Shown here in pieces: positions 44,563 to 55,136 of a DNA stretch of 64,000 nucleotides. A program made the translations under genes and the position numbers. Position 1 is the stretch's first letter. Each line of letters begins with the position of its first letter. This stretch comes from Paracoccus lutimaris. GTDB lineage: Bacteria; Pseudomonadota; Alphaproteobacteria; Rhodobacterales; Rhodobacteraceae. The stretch covers positions 121,565 to 185,564 of the forward strand of contig NZ_QPJL01000006.1 in NCBI RefSeq assembly GCF_003337565.1. The letters run 5' to 3'. The notes below the pieces were generated by a model. The model saw nothing but the letters and a program-made list of their open reading frames with translations, did not search any database and had not been told where the DNA came from.

Positions 44563-44652
44563 GTGCGTGTAAACACGCACCCTACCCGATTCGCAAGACC
44601 GCAGGATGCGTGTTTACACGCACCGCCCGATCAGAACTGCCCGATCAGAACT
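44563..44652. repeat. Inverted hairpin repeats and 14-bp tandem duplication at the rpoA end
   Basis: GTGCGTGTAAACACGCAC (44563-44580) and a related, inverted copy TGCGTGTTTACACGCA (44607-44622) each form a hairpin. Immediately after, GCCCGATCAGAACT occurs twice in tandem (44625-44638, 44639-44652); the second copy includes the rpoA stop codon. The hairpin type recurs in intergenic DNA of this bacterial family, from memory. Confidence 0.7.
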
Positions 44653-45661
44653 GGTCGTCGAAGCGCTTGGCCAGATCTTCGATGTTTTCCGGCGGCCAGT
44701 CGACGACGTCCATGCCAAGATGCAGGCCCATGCCCGAAAGCACTTCCTTGATCTCGTTCAGCGACTTGCGGCCGAAGTTCGGGGTGCGCAGCATCTCGGC
44801 TTCGGTTTTCTGGATCAGGTCGCCGATATAGACGATATTGTCGTTCTTGAGGCAGTTGGCCGAACGGACCGACAGCTCCAGCTCGTCGACTTTCTTCAGC
44901 AGGCGCGGGTCGAATTCCAGACCGTCCTCGGCATCCGAGCGGGTCGCGGCTTCCGGCTCGTCGAAGTTCACGAAGACCGACAGCTGGTCCTGAATGATGC
45001 GCGCGGCATAGGCCACGGCGTCTTCCGGGGTCAGCGAACCGTCGGTTTCGACCTTCATCGTCAGCTTGTCATAGTCCAGTACCTGACCTTCGCGGGTCGG
45101 CGTGACTTCGTAGCTGACGCGCTTGACCGGCGAGAAGATGGCGTCGATCGGGATCAGGCCGATGGGCGCGTCCTCGGGACGGTTCTTGTCGGCGGCGACG
45201 TAACCCTTGCCATTGGCAACGGTCAGTTCCATGTGCAGCTCGGCGCCGTCATCCAGATGGCAGATGACATGATCACGGTTCAGCACGGTAATGCCGGCCG
45301 ATTCCTGGATGTCGCCGGCCTTGACCTCGCCCGGCCCCTTGGCCGAGAGCGCCAGGCGCTTGGGCGCATCGACGTCCACTTTCAGCGTCACGCCCTTGAG
45401 GTTCAGGACGATGTCGGTCACGTCCTCGCGCACGCCGGGAACGGACGAGAATTCATGCAGCACATTGTCGATCTGCACCGAGGTGATGGCCCCGCCCTGC
45501 AGCGAGGACAGCAGCACGCGGCGCAGCGCGTTGCCGAGCGTCAGACCGAAGCCGCGTTCCAGCGGTTCGGCGACCACGGTCGCGACACGGGCCGAATCGG
45601 CGCCCGGCTTGACTTCAAGCTGGGTCGGCTTGATGAGTTCAGCCCAATTCTTGTGGATCAT
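44645..45661 (-). CDS. rpoA: DNA-directed RNA polymerase subunit alpha
   Basis: A 338-aa RpoA, the usual length for this group. The N-terminal dimerisation domain ([17 protein letters not shown]) and the C-terminal DNA/activator-binding domain ([26 protein letters not shown]) are complete. The ATG at 45661 gives the family N-terminus [15 protein letters not shown] hairpin with the arms TTTTCGACC and GGTCGAAAA lies just upstream of its ribosome-binding site. The stop codon lies in a 14-bp tandem repeat. Confidence 0.98.
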   Translation of the reverse strand: MIHKNWAELIKPTQLEVKPGADSARVATVVAEPLERGFGLTLGNALRRVLLSSLQGGAITSVQIDNVLHEFSSVPGVREDVTDIVLNLKGVTLKVDVDAPKRLALSAKGPGEVKAGDIQESAGITVLNRDHVICHLDDGAELHMELTVANGKGYVAADKNRPEDAPIGLIPIDAIFSPVKRVSYEVTPTREGQVLDYDKLTMKVETDGSLTPEDAVAYAARIIQDQLSVFVNFDEPEAATRSDAEDGLEFDPRLLKKVDELELSVRSANCLKNDNIVYIGDLIQKTEAEMLRTPNFGRKSLNEIKEVLSGMGLHLGMDVVDWPPENIEDLAKRFDDQF

Positions 45662-45730
45662 GCGTTTTCCTCCATACCAGTTTTCGACCCATGACCGGTG
45701 GTCGAAAACGCCCGAGGTGAAATGCGAATG

Positions 45731-45763
45731 CGCGTCCCGCGCCAAAATGCGGCGCGGGACGCG
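45731..45763 (-). terminator. Strong hairpin between rpsK and rpoA
   Basis: A perfect 13-bp stem (45731-45743 with 45751-45763) with a 7-base loop, 16 bases after the rpsK stop. No T run follows, so it is more likely an attenuator or RNA-processing site than a full terminator. Confidence 0.45.
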
Positions 45764-45778
45764 ATAAGAGCTTAGAAA

Positions 45779-46168
45779 TCAGACGCGGCGGCGCTTCGGC
45801 GGACGGCAGCCGTTATGCGCGATCGGGGTCACGTCACGGATGGCCGTGATGTTGAAGCCGACGGCAGCCAGCGCGCGCAGCGCCGATTCACGGCCCGAAC
45901 CGGGGCCCTGAACCTCGACTTCGAGGGTGCGGACACCGTGTTCCTGCGCCTTCTTGCCGGCGTCTTCAGCGGCCATCTGGGCAGCGTAAGGCGTCGATTT
46001 GCGCGAGCCCTTGAAGCCCATGGTGCCAGCCGACGACCACGAGATGGCGTTGCCTTGCACGTCCGAGATCAGGATCTTGGTGTTGTTGAACGAGCTGTTC
46101 ACATGCGCCACGCCAGTGGCGATGTTCTTGCGCTCTTTGCGCTTGATGCGGGTTTTATCGCGTGCCAT
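45779..46168 (-). CDS. rpsK: 30S ribosomal protein S11
   Basis: A 129-aa S11 of the small-subunit platform. [31 protein letters not shown] and the C-terminal [15 protein letters not shown] are standard. It lies 12 bp after rpsM and begins the alpha-operon core with it. Nothing unusual is seen in the protein. Confidence 0.98.
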   Translation of the reverse strand: MARDKTRIKRKERKNIATGVAHVNSSFNNTKILISDVQGNAISWSSAGTMGFKGSRKSTPYAAQMAAEDAGKKAQEHGVRTLEVEVQGPGSGRESALRALAAVGFNITAIRDVTPIAHNGCRPPKRRRV

Positions 46169-46180
46169 GGATCAGCCCCC

Positions 46181-46549
<369 letters not shown>

Positions 46550-46602
46550 GCGTTTTCCTTTTCATGTTGCGGTTCCGTAGCACCGGAACCTTTTTTCACA
46601 AC

Positions 46603-46629
46603 CAAAGACCCGAAAGCCATGCCTTCGGG
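46603..46629 (-). terminator. Intrinsic terminator after adk
   Basis: A 9-bp stem with one G-T pair (46609-46617 with 46621-46629) and a 3-base loop, followed on the minus strand by TCTTTGG. It separates adk from rpsM. Confidence 0.6.
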
Positions 46630-46685
46630 CCTGAGAGGCGATTCTCTTGCGAGATGAGGCGGATTAAGGGATTCCCCGCGGAACG

Positions 46686-47348
46686 TCAACCCTGACCGGG
46701 AATCCTGTCCAGCACCGCCGCGACCTCGGCCGCGACATCGTCGATATCGGCCAGACCGTCGACCGGATTCAGGTTGCCCTTGGCATAGTAATACCCGATC
46801 AGCGGCGAGGTTTTCTTGTAATATTCCATCAGCCGGGTCTTGAGGCTTTCGGCATTGTCATCGGCCCGGCGGCGCAGGTCGGTCGAGCCGCAGACATCGC
46901 AGACGCCCGCAACCTTGGTCGGCTTGGTCACGTCGTGATAGACCTCGCCGCAATTGCCGCAGGTAAAGCGGCCCGAGATGCGGGCGACCAGCGCCTCGTC
47001 ATCGACGCGCATCTCGACCACGGCATCGACATGCTGGCCCATCTCGGCCATCAGCGCCTCAAGCGCATCGGCCTGGGCCAGCGTGCGCGGGAAGCCGTCA
47101 AAGATGAACCCCTTGCCGCCGGCAGCCAGCTTTTCGCGGATCAGGCCGATGACGATCTCATCGGTGACAAGCTCGCCACGGTCCATGACCTCGGCGACGC
47201 GCTTGCCCATCTCGGTCCCGCTGGACTTTGCCTCGCGCAGCATGTCCCCGGTCGAGAGCTGGACCAGGCCCCGCTCTTCGATCAGGCGGCGGGCCTGAGT
47301 GCCCTTGCCCGCACCCGGAGGTCCCAGCAGAATGATATCGATCGTCAT
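46686..47348 (-). CDS. adk: Adenylate kinase
   Basis: A 220-aa long-form adenylate kinase (ATP + AMP to 2 ADP). The P-loop [10 protein letters not shown] lies at residues 9-18. [14 protein letters not shown] and the LID domain follow. The LID carries a zinc-type [10 protein letters not shown] ... CDVCGSTDL four-Cys cluster, unlike the Cys-free E. coli enzyme. It follows secY by 35 bp, the usual alphaproteobacterial arrangement. A terminator separates it from rpsM. Confidence 0.97.
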   Translation of the reverse strand: MTIDIILLGPPGAGKGTQARRLIEERGLVQLSTGDMLREAKSSGTEMGKRVAEVMDRGELVTDEIVIGLIREKLAAGGKGFIFDGFPRTLAQADALEALMAEMGQHVDAVVEMRVDDEALVARISGRFTCGNCGEVYHDVTKPTKVAGVCDVCGSTDLRRRADDNAESLKTRLMEYYKKTSPLIGYYYAKGNLNPVDGLADIDDVAAEVAAVLDRIPGQG

Positions 47349-47383
47349 TGTCGTCCCTCTCCTACCCTTCCGGTGGGGTTCCC

Positions 47384-48754
<1,371 letters not shown>

Positions 48755-48858
48755 TCTTCTGCCCCTTCATGGCAGCGCCGCCGGATCGTTTCCCGATCCC
48801 GCGGCGCCTGGAAAACTTGGAAAGCTATGTATTGGGCGCAGGCGCGCCCTTCAACAGC

Positions 48859-49344
48859 TTATTCGGCCGCAGCTTCTTCTTTGACCGGGCGGGTCAGGGT
48901 GATCTTGCCGCCGGCCTTCTCGATGGCCTCGACGGCGGTCTTCGATGCGCCGGCCACGGTCAGGTCCAGCTTGGCTTTCAGCTCACCCTTGGCCAGCACG
49001 CGGACGCCGTCCAGCTTGCGGCGGATGACGCCGGCAGCAACCAGAGCATCCTCGGTCACGGCGGCTTTCGCATCGAGCTTGCCCGCGTCGACAAAGGCCT
49101 GCAGCTGGCCCAGGTTCACCACCGCGAACTCAAGGCGATTCGGCTTGCTGAAGCCGCGCTTGGGCAGGCGGCGATACAGCGGCATCTGGCCGCCTTCGTA
49201 GCCGTTCAGCGCAACGCCCGAACGCGAGGTCTGGCCCTTGATACCACGGCCGGCGGTCTTGCCCTTGCCCGAGCCGGGACCACGCGCGACGCGCTTTTTC
49301 TTGCGGTTCGCGCCTTCGTTGTCGCGGATTTCATGCAGTTTCAT
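48859..49344 (-). CDS. rplO: 50S ribosomal protein L15
   Basis: A 161-aa L15 of the large subunit. [19 protein letters not shown] and [18 protein letters not shown] are the standard N-terminal region. The C-terminus ends in an Ala/Glu-rich tail. The ATG at 49344 is the family start. It is separated from rpmD by an unrelated gene for an outer-membrane-type protein, which is unusual. Confidence 0.98.
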   Translation of the reverse strand: MKLHEIRDNEGANRKKKRVARGPGSGKGKTAGRGIKGQTSRSGVALNGYEGGQMPLYRRLPKRGFSKPNRLEFAVVNLGQLQAFVDAGKLDAKAAVTEDALVAAGVIRRKLDGVRVLAKGELKAKLDLTVAGASKTAVEAIEKAGGKITLTRPVKEEAAAE

Positions 49345-49486
49345 TTCGCTTCTCCTTAAGCCGGAAGCGCCCCATGAAGCGAAAGAGGGCGGACACGGCA
49401 TTTCTTGGTTGTTGAGTCGGCGCCCCGAAAGGCACTGGCGGGGCTTACAGCATTCCGTTTCGCAGAGCAAGCGGCGCAGGAGCCCC

Positions 49487-50233
49487 TCAGAACTGGATCC
49501 AGGTGCCGATCTTCAGCGCCGGCTCACCCTCGCCCGCCAGCGGCATGATCACGCCCAGCTCGATCTTGGCCGGCCCGGTCAGATCGCGCACCACCGAGGT
49601 CGCAAGCTTGGCCGAAAAGCCCAGATCGTCGCGATCCTCCAGCCGCAACTGGTTGATGACCATGAGCGAAGGGCGGGCCTTCCAGCCCAGCGTCACCTCG
49701 GCCTTGATCGTGGTCTTGGGGGTCAGATAGACCTGCCGGCTGCTCCAGCGGCCATTGGCGTCAGGGGTACGGTCAGGCTCGCCCTCTTCGCTGCGGGCCA
49801 GCTTGGCGCGGGCATCCACGGCCAGCCAGCCGCCGCCGGGCAAGCGTTTCAGCACCGGCACGCCGTCAAGCCCCCTGCCCCAGGCAGCCCCGATCTGGAC
49901 GAGGGGGATCAGCTTGCCCTCGCGCCGGATGACCCCGATTCCGCTGGAAAGGGTCAGCCGGTCCGGCCCTTCACCGCCGTCCATCGCGCGCTGCGACCAC
50001 AGCATGACGCTGCTTTCGCCGGCGGTGCTGTGGCCCAGCTCAAGGCCCAGCGTATGGCGCGGGTTCAGCCCGTATTCGCTGTAAAGCCCGGTATAGCGGT
50101 TGCCGTCGCCATCCTGTTCGACCGAAAAGGACAAAAACACCTCGCCATCGCCGCGCGGCCACGGCCCGGCCATGACCCCGCCGGCCCAAAGGGCCAGCAG
50201 GAGCGTCAGCATGCAGGCGGCAAGGCGGGACAT
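49487..50233 (-). CDS. Outer-membrane beta-barrel-like protein inserted in the spc cluster
   Basis: A 248-aa protein of unknown function. It has a signal peptide ([22 protein letters not shown]) and a mature part of alternating polar/hydrophobic strands. It ends in GTWIQF: a C-terminal Phe is typical of barrel proteins recognised by BamA. Repeated stretches such as [19 protein letters not shown] look like paired strands. It lies between rpmD and rplO, on the same strand. It is not related to ribosome function and is not a standard spc gene. A terminator precedes it, so it likely has its own promoter. Confidence 0.75.
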   Translation of the reverse strand: MSRLAACMLTLLLALWAGGVMAGPWPRGDGEVFLSFSVEQDGDGNRYTGLYSEYGLNPRHTLGLELGHSTAGESSVMLWSQRAMDGGEGPDRLTLSSGIGVIRREGKLIPLVQIGAAWGRGLDGVPVLKRLPGGGWLAVDARAKLARSEEGEPDRTPDANGRWSSRQVYLTPKTTIKAEVTLGWKARPSLMVINQLRLEDRDDLGFSAKLATSVVRDLTGPAKIELGVIMPLAGEGEPALKIGTWIQF

Positions 50234-50328
50234 GGCAGTCCTTTGCGGGCGAAAACCTCCGCCGCAAGGCTAGGCCAACATGGTTAGCGAAAGGTTAACT
50301 GGCCCCGGCCATGGGGTCCGCTGAAACG

Positions 50329-50360
50329 AAAACCGCCCCGGAGCGGCTCCGGGGCGGTTT
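50329..50360 (-). terminator. Intrinsic terminator inside the spc cluster (after rpmD)
   Basis: A perfect 13-bp stem (50330-50342 with 50348-50360) with a 5-base loop, followed on the minus strand by TTTCGTTTC, 25 bases after the rpmD stop. It cuts the spc operon before the inserted gene. Confidence 0.8.
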
Positions 50361-50384
50361 CCAAGTCGTCAGGCGAGGCTGGGA

Positions 50385-50573
50385 TCAGCCGCGCTCTTCG
50401 ATGATGACGGCCAGATGCGGGATCTTGGCGACCATGCCGCGCACGGCCGGGGTATCTTCCAGCTCGCGGGTGCGGTTCATCTTGTTCAGGCCCAGACCTT
50501 TCAGCGTCTCGCGCTGGATGGCGGGGCGGCGGATCGGCGAGCCGATCTGCTTCACGACGATGGTTTTAGCCAT
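50385..50573 (-). CDS. rpmD: 50S ribosomal protein L30
   Basis: A 62-aa L30, the normal bacterial length. [17 protein letters not shown] and [16 protein letters not shown] are standard. It follows rpsE by 12 bp. A strong terminator lies directly after it, where rplO is normally found. Confidence 0.97.
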   Translation of the reverse strand: MAKTIVVKQIGSPIRRPAIQRETLKGLGLNKMNRTRELEDTPAVRGMVAKIPHLAVIIEERG

Positions 50574-50585
50574 TCTTGCCTCTCC

Positions 50586-51152
50586 TTACGCTTCGGCAGC
50601 GGCGTCAGCCGGCTTGTCGTTCGAGGACAGGATCTCGGCCACTTTCTTGCCACGACGCTGGGCGACGTTGCGGGGCGAGGCTTCCTTTTTCAGGCCGTCG
50701 ATGGTGGCGCGGATCATGTTGTAGGGGTTTTGCGACCCCTGCGACTTGGCCACGACGTCCTGAACGCCCAGCATTTCGAACACGGCGCGCATCGGACCAC
50801 CGGCGATGATACCGGTCCCCGGAACGGCGGTGCGCATGATCACCTTACCGGCGCCGTGACGGCCCTCGATATCGTGATGCAGCGTGCGGCCATCGCGCAG
50901 CGGCACGCGGATCAGGCCGCGCTTGGCCTGCTCGGTCGCCTTGCGGATCGCCTCGGGCACTTCTTTCGCCTTGCCCTTGCCGAAGCCGACACGACCACGC
51001 TGGTCGCCGACAACCACCAGAGCGGCAAAGCCAAAACGCTTGCCACCCTTGACGGTTTTCGACACGCGGTTGATCGCGACCAGACGATCGGCGAATTCCG
51101 GGGTTTCTTCGCGCTCTTCGCGGCGGCCCCGACGGTTTTCACGTTCTGCCAT
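50586..51152 (-). CDS. rpsE: 30S ribosomal protein S5
   Basis: A 188-aa S5 of the decoding region. [19 protein letters not shown] and [18 protein letters not shown] are the standard domains. An Arg-rich N-terminal extension ([16 protein letters not shown]) is longer than in E. coli. It lies 120 bp after rplR, with two strong hairpins between them. Confidence 0.98.
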   Translation of the reverse strand: MAERENRRGRREEREETPEFADRLVAINRVSKTVKGGKRFGFAALVVVGDQRGRVGFGKGKAKEVPEAIRKATEQAKRGLIRVPLRDGRTLHHDIEGRHGAGKVIMRTAVPGTGIIAGGPMRAVFEMLGVQDVVAKSQGSQNPYNMIRATIDGLKKEASPRNVAQRRGKKVAEILSSNDKPADAAAEA

Positions 51153-51209
51153 AAGGCATTCCTTTTACACTGGCGCGCGATCCGCGCCGTTGAATCCGAT
51201 CCTGGTGGG

Positions 51210-51265
51210 GCAATCCCGAGCGGGATTGCAGCCCCCGGATCATCGGGGTGGCGTTGCCGCCACCC
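51210..51265 (-). promoter_or_regulatory. Two stem-loops between rplR and rpsE
   Basis: An 8-bp stem GCAATCCC/GGGATTGC (51210-51229) and an 8-bp stem GGGTGGCG/CGCCACCC (51246-51265), the latter closed on the mRNA by a GCAA tetraloop. They lie in an unusually long 120-bp gap. They could be processing or regulatory structures. Confidence 0.5.
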
Positions 51266-51272
51266 GCAATCG

Positions 51273-51632
51273 TCAGAACTTCAGACCGCCTTCGCGGGCT
51301 GCGTCGGCCAGGGCTTTGATCTTGCCATGGAACAGGAAACCGCCACGGTCGAAGATCACTGCCTCGACGCCAGCCTTTTTCGCGCGCTCTGCAATCGCAG
51401 CGCCGATCTTGGCCGCAGCATCCACGTTGTTCTTGCCGACAACGCCCAGGTCTTTTTCCAGCGACGAGGCCGAGGCCAGAGTGACCCCTTTCACGTCGTC
51501 GATCACCTGAACGCTGATGTTCTTGGACGAACGGTGGACGGACAGACGCGGACGACCGTCCGTGATTGCCCGCAATTTGTTCCGCACGCGCAGGCGGCGC
51601 TTCAGGAACAGCTCTCTTTTGTTCAGTGCCAT
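51273..51632 (-). CDS. rplR: 50S ribosomal protein L18
   Basis: A 119-aa L18 that binds 5S r[23 protein letters not shown] and [18 protein letters not shown] are standard. It follows rplF by 11 bp. Nothing unusual is seen. Confidence 0.98.
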   Translation of the reverse strand: MALNKRELFLKRRLRVRNKLRAITDGRPRLSVHRSSKNISVQVIDDVKGVTLASASSLEKDLGVVGKNNVDAAAKIGAAIAERAKKAGVEAVIFDRGGFLFHGKIKALADAAREGGLKF

Positions 51633-51643
51633 TTTTGCGCCCC

Positions 51644-52177
51644 TTACTTCTTCTTGCCTTCCTTGCGGAAGACGACCTCACCCTTGTAGCGGATGCCCTT
51701 GCCCTTGTAGGGCTCGGGGCGGCGCCACTCACGGATGTTCGCGGCGACCTGGCCGACCAGCTGCTGGTCAATGCCTTCCACCGAGATTTCGGTCTGCTTC
51801 GGCGAGGAAATCGTCACGCCTTCCGGCGCGATGAAGTTCACGTCATGCGAATAGCCCAGAGCCAGTTTCAGGTCTTTGCCCTGCATCGTGGCGCGGTAGC
51901 CCACGCCCTGGATCTCAAGCTCTTTCTTGAAGCCGGTGCTGACGCCGGTCACAAGGTTCGCCACCATCGAGCGGGACATGCCCCACTGCTGGCGCGCACG
52001 CTTGGACATGCCGCGCGGCGTCACTTTGACGCTGCCTTCTTCGACAGTCAGGGTCACGTCATCCGTCGCGGTGAATGCACGGGTGCCTTTCGGACCCTTC
52101 ACCTCGATGGTCTGGCCTTTCACTTCGGCGGTCACGCCCTGGGGCAGTTCGACCGGCTTTTTACCAATCCGAGACAT
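51644..52177 (-). CDS. rplF: 50S ribosomal protein L6
   Basis: A 177-aa L6 with two repeated domains. [15 protein letters not shown] and the C-terminal [18 protein letters not shown] are standard. The ATG at 52177 is the family start; the longer open frame overlaps the rpsH end. It follows rpsH by 10 bp. Confidence 0.98.
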   Translation of the reverse strand: MSRIGKKPVELPQGVTAEVKGQTIEVKGPKGTRAFTATDDVTLTVEEGSVKVTPRGMSKRARQQWGMSRSMVANLVTGVSTGFKKELEIQGVGYRATMQGKDLKLALGYSHDVNFIAPEGVTISSPKQTEISVEGIDQQLVGQVAANIREWRRPEPYKGKGIRYKGEVVFRKEGKKK

Positions 52178-52187
52178 CCTGCCCTCC

Positions 52188-52586
52188 TTAGAACACGGTG
52201 CAGAGGACTTCGCCGCCAACGTTGGCGTTGCGAGCCGCTGCGTCCGACATCACGCCTTTCGGCGTCGAGACGATGGAAACGCCCAGGCCGTTGCGGACCA
52301 GCGGGATTTCCTTGACCGAGGCATAAACCCGACGACCGGGTTTGGACACGCGAGCGAGCTCGCGGATGACCGGGGTGCCTTCGTAGTATTTCAGGCTGAT
52401 TTCCAGCTCGCCATGGCCAGCGGCCGAGGTGACGGGCTCGTAGCCACGGATGTAGCCTTCAGCTTTCAGCACATCCAGAACCCAGGCGCGCAGCTTGGAG
52501 GCGGGAGTGCGGACGGTCGATTTGCCGCGCATCTGTGCGTTGCGGATGCGGGTCAGCATATCGCCGAGAGGATCGTTCATCGACAT
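52188..52586 (-). CDS. rpsH: 30S ribosomal protein S8
   Basis: A 132-aa S8, a primary 16S rRNA binder. [19 protein letters not shown] and the C-terminal [16 protein letters not shown] are standard. It follows rpsN by 9 bp. In E. coli S8 represses the spc operon; whether that holds here is not shown. Confidence 0.98.
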   Translation of the reverse strand: MSMNDPLGDMLTRIRNAQMRGKSTVRTPASKLRAWVLDVLKAEGYIRGYEPVTSAAGHGELEISLKYYEGTPVIRELARVSKPGRRVYASVKEIPLVRNGLGVSIVSTPKGVMSDAAARNANVGGEVLCTVF

Positions 52587-52595
52587 AATGCCCCC

Positions 52596-52901
52596 TTACC
52601 AGCTCGATTTGACCATGCCGGGGATCTGACCGAACGAGCCAAGCTCGCGCAGCATGATCCGCGACAGTTTCAGTTTACGGTAATACGCGTGCGGACGGCC
52701 GGTCAGTTGGCACCGGTTGTGCAGACGCGTGGCCGAGGAATTGCGCGGCAGTTCAGCCAGTTTCAGGCTGGCCTTGAAGCGCTCTTCCATCGGGCGGGAC
52801 TGGTCGTGGATGACTTCGTTCAGAGCGGCGCGCTTGGCGGCGTATTTCTGAACCAGTTTCTCGCGCTTCAGTTCGCGCTCGACCATGGATTTCTTAGCCA
52901 T
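52596..52901 (-). CDS. rpsN: 30S ribosomal protein S14
   Basis: A 101-aa S14 of the zinc-free (C-minus) long type: [19 protein letters not shown] carries no paired CxxC motifs. It binds in the small-subunit head. It follows rplE by 19 bp. Nothing unusual is seen. Confidence 0.98.
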   Translation of the reverse strand: MAKKSMVERELKREKLVQKYAAKRAALNEVIHDQSRPMEERFKASLKLAELPRNSSATRLHNRCQLTGRPHAYYRKLKLSRIMLRELGSFGQIPGMVKSSW

Positions 52902-52920
52902 ATCTCTCTTACCTCCGCGA

Positions 52921-53481
52921 TCAGCTGTTGAACGGCATGTTGAAATGCTTCAACAGCGCTTTCGCTTCCGCGTCGGTCGGCGCGGTGGTGCAGATGATGA
53001 TGTCCATCCCCAGAACTTCGTCGACCTTGTCGAAGTTGATTTCCGGGAACACGATGTGCTCTTTCAGGCCCATGGCATAGTTGCCGCGGCCGTCGAAAGA
53101 GGTGCCTTTCACGCCGCGGAAGTCGCGGACGCGGGGCAGCGCGATGTTGATCAGGCGGTCCAGGAATTCATACATCCGGTCGCCACGCAGGGTGACTTTC
53201 GTGCCCAGCGGCATTTCCTCGCGGACGCGGAAACCTGCGATCGAGTTCTTGGCTTTGGTGATGACAGCCTTTTGACCCGCGATCAGCGACAGCTCTTCAG
53301 CGCCTTGCTTGACCTTTTTGGTGTCTTTCACGGCCTCGCCGATGCCCATGTTCAGGACGATCTTGTCCAGCTTGGGGATCTGCATGTCGTTCTTGTAGCC
53401 GAACTCTTCTTTCAGGGCTGCCCGGATCGTGTCCTTGAACAGCGCTTTCAGACGCGGCGTGTAGGTGGCTTGGTCCAGCAT
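52921..53481 (-). CDS. rplE: 50S ribosomal protein L5
   Basis: A 186-aa L5 that binds 5S r[23 protein letters not shown] and [18 protein letters not shown] are standard. Its start overlaps the rplX stop by one base. Nothing unusual is seen. Confidence 0.98.
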   Translation of the reverse strand: MLDQATYTPRLKALFKDTIRAALKEEFGYKNDMQIPKLDKIVLNMGIGEAVKDTKKVKQGAEELSLIAGQKAVITKAKNSIAGFRVREEMPLGTKVTLRGDRMYEFLDRLINIALPRVRDFRGVKGTSFDGRGNYAMGLKEHIVFPEINFDKVDEVLGMDIIICTTAPTDAEAKALLKHFNMPFNS

Positions 53482-53786
53482 CAGATCAGGTCCCCCGTGG
53501 TCTTGGCGAAACGGACCTTCTTGCCGTCTTCCTCGCGGAAGCCGACGCGGGTCGCTTTGCCGTTCTTGTCCATCAGCGAGAGGTTCGACAGGTCGATCGG
53601 CATGTTCTTCGCCACGCGGCCGCCCTGAGTGGTCTGGGTCTGGCGCTGGTGACGGATGGCGACGTTGACACCGTCAACGACCGCTTTGTTCTCTTTCGGG
53701 AACACGGCGGTGATTTCGCCCTGCTTGCCTTTGTCCTTGCCGGCCAGCACGACGACCTTGTCGCCTTTTTTCAGCTTGGCAGCCAT
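53481..53786 (-). CDS. rplX: 50S ribosomal protein L24
   Basis: A 101-aa L24, an assembly initiator of the large subunit. [20 protein letters not shown] is the KOW motif. The ATG at 53786 follows GGAGG at 7 bases; a GTG directly before it would add one residue. Its start codon overlaps the rplN stop codon. Confidence 0.97.
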   Translation of the reverse strand: MAAKLKKGDKVVVLAGKDKGKQGEITAVFPKENKAVVDGVNVAIRHQRQTQTTQGGRVAKNMPIDLSNLSLMDKNGKATRVGFREEDGKKVRFAKTTGDLI

Positions 53787-54154
53787 CACAGCACCTCCGG
53801 CGCAAGCGAGATGATCTTCATGAAGTTCTTGGCGCGCAGTTCGCGGACCACCGGCCCGAAGATACGCGTGCCGACCGGCTCACCCTGGTTGTTCAGGATG
53901 ACGGCGGCGTTGCGGTCAAAACGGATCGAGGTGCCGTCTTCACGCTTCACTTCTTTCGCGGTGCGCACGACGACGGCCTTGCGGACGTCACCTTTCTTCA
54001 CGCGGCCGCGCGGAATGGCTTCCTTGACGGAGACGACGATAATGTCGCCCACCGACGCATAGCGACGGTGCGAACCACCCAGGACCTTGATGCACTGCAC
54101 CCGGCGAGCGCCGGAGTTGTCAGCGACATCCAGATTGGTCTGCATCTGGATCAT
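53786..54154 (-). CDS. rplN: 50S ribosomal protein L14
   Basis: A 122-aa L14 at the subunit interface. [20 protein letters not shown] and [20 protein letters not shown] are standard. It follows rpsQ by 63 bp, a slightly long gap. Its stop overlaps the rplX start. Confidence 0.98.
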   Translation of the reverse strand: MIQMQTNLDVADNSGARRVQCIKVLGGSHRRYASVGDIIVVSVKEAIPRGRVKKGDVRKAVVVRTAKEVKREDGTSIRFDRNAAVILNNQGEPVGTRIFGPVVRELRAKNFMKIISLAPEVL

Positions 54155-54217
54155 AGGGTTACTCCCGACCTTTGGGGACCGGCAGGACCGGCCCCAGGGT
54201 TTCGATTAAGTCTGGGT

Positions 54218-54457
54218 TCAGACCGAGGCTTCGGTCAGAACGGTCCAGCGCTTGGTCTTCGAGATCGGCGCGCATTCAATGATGCGAACGGTGTCACCGA
54301 CCTTGAACTGGTTATCCGCGTCATGGGCGCGGTATTTCTTGGACGACCGCACGGTCTTGTGCAGCAGCGGATGCTTGAAGCGACGCTCGACCAGAACGGT
54401 GATGGTCTGTTCGTTCTTGTCGCTGACGACCTTGCCTTGCAGGATGCGTTTGGGCAT
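54218..54457 (-). CDS. rpsQ: 30S ribosomal protein S17
   Basis: A 79-aa S17. [20 protein letters not shown] and [19 protein letters not shown] are standard. It follows rpmC by 12 bp and is part of the block transcribed from the new promoter upstream of rpmC. Confidence 0.98.
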   Translation of the reverse strand: MPKRILQGKVVSDKNEQTITVLVERRFKHPLLHKTVRSSKKYRAHDADNQFKVGDTVRIIECAPISKTKRWTVLTEASV

Positions 54458-54469
54458 GGACCGGGCTCC

Positions 54470-54676
54470 TTAGTTCGACGCCGCGGCAGCTGCCGCTTTC
54501 TGGTTCAGAATGGTTTTCACACGGGCAACGTCACGACGGACGACGCGCATGCGGGCGGTCGATTCGAGCTGGCCGGTGGCCTGCTGGAAGCGCAGGTTGA
54601 ACGCTTCCTTTTTCAGCGCCAGCAGCTGTTCTTTCAGCTGATCGGGCGTCTTGTCTTTCAGTTCCTGCGCTTTCAT
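54470..54676 (-). CDS. rpmC: 50S ribosomal protein L29
   Basis: A 68-aa L29 near the exit tunnel. [18 protein letters not shown] and [19 protein letters not shown] are standard, with an Ala-rich tail. AGGA lies 8 bases before the ATG at 54676. In most bacteria it directly follows rplP; here 2.7 kb of unrelated plus-strand genes lie between. It has its own candidate promoter at 54761-54789. Confidence 0.98.
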   Translation of the reverse strand: MKAQELKDKTPDQLKEQLLALKKEAFNLRFQQATGQLESTARMRVVRRDVARVKTILNQKAAAAAASN

Positions 54677-54760
54677 GCGCCTGTTCCTTTCAACATCACC
54701 GGAGAGCCCCTGCCATGCAGGGCCACCCTGATTCCGGTGGAGTTTCATGATGAAGCCGTG

Positions 54761-54789
54761 CCTATAGGCGCGTTTCCCAGCAAACACAA
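54761..54789 (-). promoter_or_regulatory. Candidate sigma70 promoter of the rpmC block
   Basis: On the minus strand TTGTGT (54784-54789) and TATAGG (54761-54766) are 17 bases apart, 85 bases before rpmC. Each box matches the consensus at 4 of 6 positions. The transcript leader could fold into CCCTGC/GCAGGG hairpins. Confidence 0.5.
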
Positions 54790-54850
54790 GGGATTTCTTG
54801 CCCGGCACGCAAGGACTGCACGCGACCAAAGGTCACTTATTGCGCGCGAT

Positions 54851-54970
54851 CACGTCTGCGTTGCCGTCGCCCCTGTGCACCCGGACGATCCTGACGATCT
54901 GTCGCTGGCGGTGTCCGTCGACAGTGGCAGGATCTCACTGGCGGACGTGCGGATCACCGGCGCACCCTGA
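54851..54970 (+). pseudogene. 3' remnant of a third RTX-like paralogue
   Basis: Reading to the TGA at 54968, the frame gives VHPDDPDDLSLAVSV, then SGRISLADVRITGAP. This matches the C-terminus of the protein encoded at 56209 (THPDYPEGLAVSV, SGRITAEDIEITGAP) with many identical residues at the same spacing. No start codon, anchor or RTX repeats are in frame upstream, where rpmC's promoter lies instead. It is therefore a truncated relic, whose 5' part was deleted. Together with the two intact genes it shows that a tandem array of three once stood here. Confidence 0.75.
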
Positions 54971-55136
54971 CGCATCGCGCCTTGGGGGCCGGCAACGCCG
55001 CCCCCTGTCGCTTTTCAAGCGGTGTTTTCCTGCAACGGCAGGATTTTCCTTTCGTTCGCGATCACAGGACAGCACTTGCCGGCGATCACGCCGGCGTTAT
55101 CGTTATCCAATTATCTTAGATTTAATGAGGACATGA

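Larger units (their letters stand above)
54677..55136. other. Junction region between rpmC and the RTX-like genes
   Basis: It holds the structured leader and promoter of rpmC (minus strand), the 3' remnant of an RTX-like gene (plus strand, ending 54970) and the upstream region of the intact gene at 55137. No other gene is visible. Confidence 0.7.

Noticed and set aside
54068..54850. Upstream part of the plus-strand ORF ending at 54970
   Set aside because: Before about 54851 it is antisense to rplN, rpsQ and rpmC; only the last 40 codons resemble the RTX-like family.
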